Shown: positions 11,101-20,600 of the stretch, one piece after another
How the letters are laid out: the number at the start of each line of letters is the position of its first letter
How positions within the stretch are numbered: the stretch's first letter is position 1
From: Klebsormidium nitens
Lineage: Eukaryota; Streptophyta; Klebsormidiophyceae; Klebsormidiales; Klebsormidiaceae
Reading direction: 5' to 3'
Assembly: GCA_000708835.1 (NCBI GenBank)
Contig: DF237672.1
Coordinates: 8,467 to 41,733 of the forward strand
Length of the DNA: 33,267 nucleotides
Position numbers and translations under genes: made by a program
The notes under the pieces: model-generated
Database searches by the model: none
What the model saw: only the letters and a program-made list of their open reading frames with translations
Told to the model about the DNA's origin: nothing

Positions 11101-14100
11101 TGTGGATGCTGGGGCTTGTGGAGACGTAGGTCGTGAGCCCGATCGATTTGCCCACGTTCGCAAGCGTCGCAATCGGCAGAAAGTACTGCGGGAAGAGCGG
11201 GGTGACCATCTCGAGCCCCACGCTGAGCGTGAAGATGGCCGCGGTCAGGTAGCGCATCCGCTGCAGGGGGGGTGAAGACAATTCACATTCAATTACTTTG
11301 AAAGACGCAGAAATGCTGATCTTCCGGGAGGGCACGAATGGACGAGCGGGGTGGCCGGCTCGAGCACGATGCTGACCGTAGCTGGCGGCCGTTAGGTAGG
11401 GCATCCGCTGTTGGAAGGAAGAGAAAAGAACGTCGATCTTGATTCGACGTAAACGAAACCGACTGAAAGCAAACGACCATAAGAGTGAGCTTTCGAGGGC
11501 GTTCGCAAAAGAGACCGGAAAAGGGTGACCATCTTGAGCCTCACGCTGAACAGGAAGATGGCCGCGGTCGAGTGGCGCATTCGCTGCCGGGAAGTAGAGA
11601 AGACACAACTCGTGACCGTTAGTTTGAGAGATGCAGGAGTACAAAAGCTCTCGAAAGTGGGCCTTTGGCGTGACGAAGATAAGGGCGGGGTGACCACTCA
11701 AGCCCGATGCTGAACTTGGAGATGGCCGCGATCCGCTGCGGGGGAGTAAAGATGGAACCTCTTAGAGCTAACCGAATGAGGGAGTAACTTGCACGGATGT
11801 AAAGTACACGAAACGAAAGTAAACACCATCTTTCGATGCAACACTGGCTCCGCATTGAGGAAGCACATCTGTTGCGGGTTGGACGTAGACAAAGGCGACT
11901 GTTTTGAGGGTCAAAGACAAACTCTGACAAATGCTACTTGTAATCACAAGCTATTTGAGCCGTTTCTCACTCACAATCACGAACAAATAGAGCTCAGGTA
12001 AGAGCGGTCTACAGATAGAATATGCAAAAGCGGGCCACTGAAAGAGCTACGTCCTAATCTGGAATGCAGATTAAGCGTTGACTGTCTTATGCTGCGTTGA
12101 CCACCTTGTGAGGGTGTTGGCCTGTCGTGCAAACCTAGTAAAGTCCAAACGAGCCTGATAGCCCTACCTTAATGTCAATCCGGAAGGTGCGCTCACCACT
12201 TGCCGCTTGGACTAGCTTTCTGGAGCCGATAGAAAACTATCGTTCAGCATTGAAACCAATAAACAACGAAACAGAAAGAGGAAGATGGAAAATGGACAGA
12301 CTGTCGTCAGTAAGCATCGATGTTCGCAAGCCTTACCTTGAGATCCGAATCGAACGTGCGCCCATAACCAGCCGCATACCCCAGCTTTCCGAGCCGCCCC
12401 AATCCGTCCTTGAGCACCCAGTTTAGGGCCGCAACCCCCGGGATCGAGCGCCGTCCGCCGACTCCCACCGCACGCAGGAGAGACTGCGTCCCATTGGCAT
12501 GCGCAACGGAGCTGACCATTCGCTGCGTGCATTTCCAGCGCGCGTAGGGCCAATAGTCCGCCGTCACGTCCTGCAGAAGAGATGGGGATGATTACAAGAG
12601 GCGACCTTCCCTGTGTGAGTTGGGCTAGGGAAGGGGGCGTTCAATAAGACTAGGGACGTGAGCAAATGAGGACGCATGATCCGTTACAGGAAGAAGAAAG
12701 GTCAATTCGAGGACATGGATGACGGCCAGCTCTATCAGTCCTGACAGGCAGGAGACGTGCCCATTTGTGCGCAGATTGTCATTTAATGCAACTCATTGGA
12801 AAACAGACATGTACGTCAATTCTGTAATAATCTGATACTAATACTAGTCCTAAGCAGCCAGACTAGGTGGCGGATTCACTTGGATTGAGCAGCCAAAATT
12901 GGAGTCCTTGGGACGAACTCAACAAAGCCAAAACCTCGTTCACTGGCATCCGTAAAAATCATGATCACTTCGAAGCTTACCTCCGGGATGAAAGCCCGCT
13001 TCAGGAAGCTCTCAAGCCCCTTCCAGGCCTGCTTCAGGGGGTCTCCAGCTCGGCCGTTGATCTCGTCCTCGTCTGGCGGATCAACGGCCACAATCTGCCG
13101 GCCATCCCAGGCATACTGCTTTCTTCTACTGCCGTCGTTTTCCCAGACCGGAAGCAGCTCCAACCGCTGAAAGCCCCTCTGCAGAGAAGTGGGGCCGTTG
13201 ACGCCGGCACTCGAGGTCCTGAAGTCTCCCCAGTCACCACCACTACTGCTGATGTCACTACTGCTAGTTTGCCTCGCTATTCCATCGCTGGATCTGCCAG
13301 ACAAGTCGTCTCTCCTATCGACAGGCCTAGGACTCTCCGCTTCCGAGCTACTTAACCCCTCTGTAACAAATTGGCTCAGAGGCTGATCATCTGATCGCCG
13401 TTCTGATCTTCTCCAGGCCTGATCTAATCTCGCCGCTACGGCTTTGCAGCGCCGAACTAGAGACGCTCCCCTTCTCAGATCCAGGCTCTCTTCCGACCCC
13501 TTCGCTTCCTGTATGGACATCGACGCTAGCTGTGCCTTTGATCGCCGTTCGCTTGAGCTCTCTTCACTCAGCAGCTGATCTTCCCTTTTTCGATGTGGAA
13601 CACCGGTTTTAACCGCTAACCTGCCCGTCAAGAACCCTAATTTCGATTCACCATTACCAAACCCCGTGCAATTTGAACAACCAATCACACCCCCCCAATT
13701 GTGTGCACCACCCTTTCCTTTGTGCAGATCGCTGGCGAGCTCGCTAGATCTGCCCCCCGCACTTCCTCTGCCTCGGAAAGCCCCCCAAGACAGCTGTTCC
13801 ACCAAGGGGGGGGCAGCGAGCCTATCGGCGGTCTGACTAAACTGCCGCCCCAGCATATCAGCGTCCCCTTCCTCAAAGGGAGTCGCCATCGACAGGCTCG
13901 CAAAGCGCCCCTGCCAACTGGGCGGGGAATCAAAACCCTGCGCGCTTGATGAGATAGCTTTCATTCTGCCGCTCAGTTCATCTGTTGAAAGCACGCTCCG
14001 CTGTCCATCTGCATGCATAGCGCTGACAAAAGCACGGGAATTATCATCCTCAGCGGCATCAGCATCTACAGAAGGCCGATCCAGGCACAGGAGGACGTGC

Positions 14101-14138
14101 TGAAACAGGGCAAGCTTCTCAGCATCTTGTGCCTCCAT
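8156..14138 (-). CDS. RUS: RUS (ROOT UVB SENSITIVE) family DUF647 protein
   Basis: Six exons on the minus strand: 14138-12981, 12570-12337, 11260-11051, 9808-9626, 9302-9045, 8578-8156. All five introns are phase 0 GT-AG; the total is 2466 nt (821 aa). The DUF647 core is clear: VTADYW and GTQSLLRAVGVG, then ALNWVLKDGLGRLGKL and FDSDLK (exon 2), RMRYLTAAIF, LFPQYFLPIATLANVGKSI and ENLADISAKGQ (exon 3), AQTVVADNIGLAIAVGL and AIRQELKSVHLRTLNK (exon 4). The tail has LSLREDAEATDVITGVLQ. The pattern is closest in my memory to the RUS4/RUS6 branch. RUS proteins are poorly understood membrane-associated plant proteins linked to UV-B and vitamin B6 responses. Residues 1-386 are a Ser/Asp-rich, probably disordered extension with LELLPVW and YAWDG near its end; I see no clear transit peptide. 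Introns 2 and 3 are full of decayed copies of exon edges. Confidence 0.88.
9401..9510. repeat. Purine-rich tract in RUS intron 4
   Basis: About 100 bp are dominated by A and G on the plus strand (for example GAGAGATGGAAAGGGAGCGG), so they are pyrimidine-rich in the transcript. The tract lies 100-200 nt upstream of the acceptor of exon 5. It could extend a polypyrimidine signal or form non-B DNA. I see no exact repeat unit. Confidence 0.5.
10390..11050 (-). repeat. Donor-side exon-edge ladder of RUS exon 3
   Basis: Five copies of the 3' edge of exon 3 follow the true donor. The donor-equivalent position is 11051 for the exon and about 10913, 10766, 10616, 10483 and 10398 for the copies (steps 138, 147, 150, 133, 85). 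Each copy re-encodes variants of STSPSIHKSFALGENLADIS and then AKGQ before GTGAG. The nearest copies are best kept (SIYKSVALGENLAHIS; SIHKSLALGDNLADIS), while the 10766 copy has lost one base at the donor (CAGTGAG). Between copies lie GGAAC-type runs on the plus strand, that is TTCCG runs in the transcript. Confidence 0.85.
11261..11900 (-). repeat. Acceptor-side exon-edge ladder of RUS exon 3
   Basis: Upstream of the true acceptor (CTGCAG before CGGATGCGC, exon start 11260) are copies whose first exon-like base is at about 11407, 11583, 11735 and, more doubtfully, 11868 (steps 147, 176, 152, 133). Copy 1 reads AACAG then CGGATGCCCTACC; copy 2 GGCAG then CGAATGCGCC; copy 3 CGCAG then CGGATCGCGGCC; copy 4 AACAG then ATGTGCTTCC. 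Each has a pyrimidine-rich lead-in, so each is a plausible decoy acceptor. Likeness to exon 3 falls with distance. Confidence 0.8.
12166..12240 (-). repeat. Decayed copy of the donor edge of RUS exon 2
   Basis: The end of exon 2 encodes GRTFDSDLK before GTAAGG (exon end 12337). A second, diverged copy 169 bp downstream in the transcript encodes ERTFRIDIK before GTAGGG (copy end 12168). The likeness continues for about 70 bp (CAAGTGG against TATGGGC, then AAAGCTAGTCC against AAAGCTGGGGT). This is a one-rung version of the exon 3 ladder. Confidence 0.65.
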
Positions 14139-14681
14139 TTTGTCGTGCAGTTCCTCGGACTTCCTCCCCTGAATCAGACAAGTGACCACGCAGCGCAATT
14201 GAGCACTGCGTTCAGCAGCTCTGACCTTTCTGCTTGACCCTGAGTCAGCCTCCAGCTCTGGCTCTGACTTTCAAGCTGAAAACCCTAAACTGGTTTGTGT
14301 GGCGGGTTATCGTCCTCGGGGGGAGATTTCAAAGCCGGGGACCTTATTCCGGGCTCAAATTGTTGGTTTTTCTGTGCAAGCTGTAGTCGGAGGCACGAAC
14401 CAGGCATCATAGGCAGGACTTTTACATACATAGGTGCGGTTACCTGCATGGTTTGCGGTGGAGCAGCACCATCTCGATCCTCTGGCACACATTTTGCAGA
14501 GTGAATGAACACGAGAAGACCCTGGACACACATCCGGCACAGACTCAGAGGCAGGATATGCCCTGTCTGCCACTGTCAGCTCCATGCCACATTTGGTTTA
14601 CCACATCTCAACTGCAGGAGAAGTGGTAGCATGAAGAGATGCTCACGATGTAACTTGTAAGGGCGTGTACTATCAGGATTG
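14139..14681. promoter_or_regulatory. Divergent promoter region with a telo-box
   Basis: The RUS start (14138, minus) and the start of the next gene (14682, plus) lie back to back, 543 bp apart. A plant telo-box, AAACCCTAA, is at 14280-14288. Telo-boxes are common in plant promoters of growth and housekeeping genes. No convincing TATA box stands out. The frame upstream of the RUS ATG stays open to a TGA near 14272, so an extra RUS 5' exon is not excluded. Confidence 0.5.
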
Positions 14682-17600
14682 ATGCAGATGGCGCACAAAC
14701 CAGGTGCTCAGGTAAGTCATCAAGGAAGGTCTCAGTTGCTTGCGAAGTTGCCATCTTTGAAGCCTACATGTTACAGAATGTTACTTTCCATTTTTACCCC
14801 CAATCCCAAACTGCATTGCCACAATGCTTGGGGGCTTTCAAGGTGAAGACTGTTGTGGGTTGGGTCTTCTCATTTCACCCGGTCTAGCTGTCTCTCTTTC
14901 CGTCTGCTTATTCAGTGCTGAGAGCATGTTGCAGCCTCTGAAAAGATTCTTGCTTGTTTGGTGCTGCCAACTATGTTGGGACTTCAAGGACTTCAGGGAC
15001 TAAGTACTGAATGGGTAAAATATTGTGACTGAAGGTAAACGACTTCTCAGCAACTTGTGGAGAGCAATGCTGCTCAAAAGCATCTCTGATTCTTGTGTTG
15101 AGGTCACGTTTCAATTTCTCCAATCCGTTTATACCTCAAGGTTCTGCGAACGGGGTGATTGGCCTTCCTCCTTGCTGATGGACCTCGTTGCAATCTTTCC
15201 TAATCTCTCCAAACCCTTCGATTCTATGTTGCAGGTCAAGAGGCGCTTTGAAGTTCACCTCCCAGTGTCTCAGAAGAGGCACCGGCCGAACGAGGCAGAG
15301 GAGCCCCAGCAAAACCCCCTTCAAGCCTGGCTGACCAAGAGAAAGACCGCGCCCGGTTTGGAAGCCATCCTTTCTGAGGCACGGAAGGAGAACCCGGTAG
15401 TTGTAGGTAAGAATAGGGTCAATGAGGAACTAGACGCGGGGCCAAGCTCCCGCACTCTTCAGCGGCCGCCTCCAGTGAGTGTTGCAGCCCAATCCAGCAG
15501 GACTCTTCCAATCACAGCTAGCCTGCGTCAAACTTCTGAGTTCAGTGCGAAGAACGGCAGGGGCAATGGAGAGGGGGGGGGATTGACCCAGGAGGCGGGG
15601 AAGGGTTTGCAAAGACAAACCGTGGAAGGACAGACGAATGGAGGCATGAGGGGTAGCCACGTACAAAACGACGGAGCTCTGAGAAAGTCGGAGGGCGATG
15701 ACACGCAGGCGGGCACGGCAAAGAAGAAGAAAAGGCGTAAACGGGCATCGGTGGTTTGCAAAGCGGTTACCACGCTGGTTAGCGGCCAGCCGAAGGCTTC
15801 CGTTAGTAAGCTGAAGACGGGTTCTCCCGTTGGGGGCAAAAAAAAGCCCCCACTTCTGGGGGGATGCAAGGGGGGGACTGTTGGTAAAAATGGGGGCCAA
15901 ATGGGGGAGCCTGCGGTAAAACCCATAGTCAACCCCAAACCTCCTCAGGTTGGGAAGTCCACAAAACCCGTAGCCCCAAGAGATACGAACCGCCTGTCCA
16001 GAGATCGGGCCAACGGCGGGACTGGTTCCAGCTACGCGATTGGAGGGCCCGCTGACGTCAGCACGAGGTCGGCCCCGGAAGCCGCCGAGCGGCCGCTTCC
16101 TTACGAAACACGGGGACCAAGGGAGGGGAAAGCACCTCAGCCATTGGTAAACCATAGCGTTAACCAAGGGTTAGGAAACGGGTTAACCGGAGGTGGAAAC
16201 GCACAACCCGGTGTGGCTGCGCCTCAGAAGGCCCCGTCAAAGAGCGGTTGGGACGTACCAGGCCCACTCCCAGGCATGGGGTTCGTGCCAAACCCCCCAC
16301 AAGGGCCCTGGAATTCCGAAATGCCAGGGGCTTTTCACACTGGGTTTCAACCTGGGTTTCCACCAGATGTTCCCAGGGAGAATGCGTTCACGGACGGCCC
16401 TGGGCCAGTGGGAGAGTACGGTGTGAACTGGCCCGGGCAAGCGGGACATCGGTCGATGCAAGCGCGGGAGTGCCAGCAATTGTGGGAGACGCTGCAACGG
16501 TCGATGCAAACATGGCACAGGTATGGATGTTTTCAACATCGTTTTCGAAAGCTCCTGATTCAGCGACATGGTCGGACTCTGCAGGTTAAGGTCATTGCCA
16601 TGTTGATGGCCCACTAGTCGGATCTTGTATGCGGAATTCAGTAATGGATGCCAAACGAGATGCGGAAGCTCAGAAGCCGATTTTTTACGAAAGCTGGTTG
16701 TTTCTAGCGGTTTACGAGTCTGCAAGTCCTGGTAGGTAGAGAGCTGAGCACTTTTCGGCCCGAGGATGAATGTGTCCGTTGCTACCAGTTTTTGCTTCTA
16801 TCATCCGTCGAAAGCGACGTCGTCCCCCTGAAATTTGATGATTGTAATCAAAAGCTGAGGGCTTACTGTTGGATCAGAGCTTCCACTCTTGTCAGCCTAC
16901 TGAGTTGTTGATTGTGACGCGCGCAATGTCAAGATGCACACGACTTGTCGTCTCTGCGATTAGGACCGCTTAAGCTTCTGAGCGTCTTAATTTGCTTCTG
17001 TGGTTCTCAACACAATCGGGGAGAACGGAAGCAGGATTTCATCACGTTCTTCTTGTATGCTGCGCTCTGAATCCCGAAACACTTCCATTTAAGCTTGACC
17101 TTCTATTTCAGCCTGTTACTAGCGATTCATTCCATCGGTATGCAGGCACCATGATATTTTTGCGTCCATCTCCTCGTAACTTGTACTCGTTTCTTCCACC
17201 ACTATAGCATGTCTTCTTTGCGCGTTGCCAGCGTGTTGCTCAAAGGACCACGCAGCACGCGACGTCTTTCAATGAGAGACGCGCTGATCTCTTTCTTTGC
17301 CTTCATCCTCCATCACCAGCTTGTACTTAGTAGAGACGCCTCGTAGCAAAATTTCGATCTGCACTTATTTCTGTCTCTTCCTCCAGCCTGTTGCATCGAC
17401 GGGACATGTTTTGCGATCTGGACAAAGTTCACCTTCTCTGTCCGTTGTTTACCAGCTTGCTTGAAAAGGGTGACATCTCCGCGCATTAGAATCTGTTTCT
17501 CCTAATACCGTTTCCAGCATGTCGCTACACGAGACCGGAACGCGTTCGGGGAATAGAGAGACCTCATTTTCACCAGCTTGACCCCAAAACAGACTCCTTC

Positions 17601-20600
17601 TGTTTCATCAGATTACACCTTACCCGACTCTTCAGAAGGGCGTAGGCCATGCATGGACACCCCAAGGCCATCTACGGTGGTGGGGGCCCGGATTGGCCGA
17701 AGTTGCAATCTGGTCCGTACATAAAAGTCTCGGATGCACGGAGTGTGCATTTTCGGAGGTTTGAAATCGGACGCCCACTTTAAGACTCGATACCATTTCT
17801 CTCCTGCATCTCGCCACAACGGTTGCTGCAACGGGACCTCATCTTCACCAGCTTGGACCCCAGAACAGACTCCTTCTGCTTTTAGCAGATTACACTCTTT
17901 CCAACTCATAAGACTCGATACCATTTCTCTTCTGCACAGCGTGTTGCTCCAACGGGATACCGACGCTGCCCAGCGAAGCGCCCACCTGCGACAGCAGACC
18001 GCGGCGTCGAAGCTGGCCCAGGAGACCGCTGCGGAGCAACTAGCGGTGGCGAGAAAACTCAAGCATGCGGCCGAGGAGATCTGCGAGGCGGCCGTGGAGG
18101 AGCGGCGCAGTGCCGCAGCGGCGGTGAGGGTACGAGTGAAGCTGTCAGTGGGGAATGTTTGGAGGACGATTGATCCGGATGATGCAATGACTGTACGACG
18201 TTCTCTGAGCATCCGTTTTGTATGATAGGAATAGGGCGAAAAAAGCCGAGCGAGGGAGTTTTTTCAACCTTTGGCAGCACTTCTGAACGCATCGTTCAAC
18301 ATTGAGAGCTTCGGGCTAGCAAGATGACATAAGCCCTTCTGGCCAGCAAAACGATACCGTGAAACGGCTTGACACTTTTGCACCTTTCCTCTAATCTCGA
18401 CGACCTCCTCTTCTCGATTTCATGTTGACTAAGAGCATGTTGACTAAGGATAGTGATCGGGGGAACGAACAAAACTAACAACCTAAAACCGACAAATGAC
18501 ACGCTCCGCACCCGTACCCACCCTAACCCCCAAACCAACCCTACCCGTACCCCGGGCATTCTCCATAGTCAACATGGCCCTTAGTCAACATGAAATCGAG
18601 ACCGTATTTAAAGCTGGAAGTTGAGTGATTATCTTTTTGCAGCTACGGGAGGCCCGAGACGAACGGGCGGCCATTGAACGAGCCAAACAGGAGCTCGAAA
18701 CGAGGAGAGAGGAGCTCGCAACTGAGGTGAAGAATCTTCAACGCATTTTGTAAAAAATAGATCTTCCGACTTCGCAACGAGCTGTCATCTACCCGCATTT
18801 GAACATCGCAAGACCGAGGGTGGATGTGCCGCTCCTGCGGGCGATTCCCAGCCGCTGATCAGATTTTCGACTGTGCTTGACGGAAGGTTTGTCGGAAGGT
18901 AAAGCAATAATGCGCTTGACGTAGTTCGGGCGGTACTTTGGAGTTGAGATGGAATGCAGCCTCCGTTGCACGCATCGTGCAGAGCGCGTTCGAGGCAGAT
19001 TATGCGGAGTAGACTTACATTGACGAAGCTTTCTTCAGAACTTTACCGAATGGATAGCTAGAAAGGTACATTACTTGTGATGCTGTTCGTTAGCTTGGGG
19101 AAGGCACCCAGCCAACAAGGCGTTTGGATACCTCAAAATGCAGAAGTTACCCTTTTGGAAAGCTGGCTAAGCTGCCGTGGTCCTTTGTGACGTCAGGCGA
19201 TGGAGCTGGACCAGAAGCGACGGCTGTGCGAGGAAGCGCTGGTGAGTGCGCTCTGCTGACGTCATGCTCGCTGTATTGGGACCTTGTGCGATGCCCTTGG
19301 TCCTGATAGAAATGTGGGAAGTGAGAGTTTTTGATAAAACTCTCTTGTAAAGCAGAATTCTTTGCCCGTCTGCGGGTTGCTTGAAGTCTTTGGTAGCGCA
19401 CGGTCCCAGAGCCATCTGTCGTCCCATGTTACCTAGAAGCCTCTCTGGTTGTGATTATCACTGAGTGGTAGGTTTGCCGACCGCTTCAGGCTCGTATTCG
19501 TGTTTTGAAGTAGGCTTAGACGAAACCTTGTTTCACTGTCTGAGCTTAGAGCAAGTGCCCGATTCGGGTCAGTGCGGGGGTCTGATTGGCCCGCTGTACA
19601 TCAAATACAAAAGGCTTACCAAGTCATGAAAATGCCGAAACTGCCAAGCGGATTCAGGCTTGCCTCTCTTTACCGCAATGGTTAGTGCCACTTTTCTCGC
19701 AGAATTTGCCCTTCTGCACGTTTGCACTGAAGTGGTCAGGCTTTCGCTTAGTGAGGGCCTTTCACAAACCAGTCCTACAAGTGGAGCCGATTCTTTTGCA
19801 GGCACGACTCGCCGAAACGGAGAAAGCGACGGCGAGGGAACGGCATGCTGCCGCAACCACCGCTCCGACTTCCTCACTCAGACCGTCCCCCTTTCCCGTG
19901 GAACACCCCACCCATCCAGCCGCCTCACCAGCGGAAGCCTCCCCTCTCTTCGAGGCTCAGTCCCTGGCTGACGTCACCGGCCGCCCCGCTGACGTCAGCA
20001 GTCGCGGCGCTGACGTCAGCGGAGCAGCTGAGGCTGACTATTCCCGAGGTCGAAGGCCGTTTTTGGGCGTAGTCAGTAATCTGATGCAAGAACGGGAGGA
20101 GAGCGGCAGCCCCTCGCCGTTGGGTCTGTACCGGGGATTCACTGGCTTGTCAGCGGTTAAGATAGAAGACGAGGACATTTTGCAGGAAAGGGGGGGTGCT
20201 GAAGCCGGCACTCAATGGGGTGGTGATGACGAGAGGGCGTTGCGCGGAACTGTAGATGACGGGTCGGCAGCAAGGAGCGTTGGCGAAGTGGTTCGGGGGG
20301 TGGGCTTGGGTGCTAAGTCGGAGCCCCCCAAACCGGAAGGCGATGGTCTTGCGGATATGTCGATGTCGGACGAGGACATGCCGCTGAGCTTCAGAAGCGC
20401 TCTTCGGAAAGACGGGATCGTGGTCCAGCGAGGAACCGGTTCTGCACTGGGTCTGGATCGGGGCACGGATACCAAGGAGGGGTTCCGCCAGACTGGCCAA
20501 TTCTGGGGCCATTCAGGTGAGCAACGGGAAGGGGAGTGGATTAACGGGGAGAGGGAAAGGGGGGGGCGCGAGCGGCAGCAAGAAGCGGCGCAAATCGTGA

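Noticed and set aside
10265-11275. 336-codon plus-strand open frame
   Set aside because: It is the antisense of RUS exon 3 and its donor-side ladder. The length comes from the repeated exon copies keeping a stop-free frame on both strands.
12867-13355. 162-codon plus-strand open frame
   Set aside because: Antisense of RUS exon 1, with no matching splice structure.
15430-16167. 245-codon minus-strand open frame
   Set aside because: Antisense of the Gly/Pro/Lys-rich exon 2 of the coiled-coil gene, where the composition avoids stops on the reverse strand.
18490-18555. Telomere-like C/A-rich stretch (CACCCTAACCCCCAAACC)
   Set aside because: Only one CCCTAA unit and no regular repeat. It is the interior of the MITE-like element.
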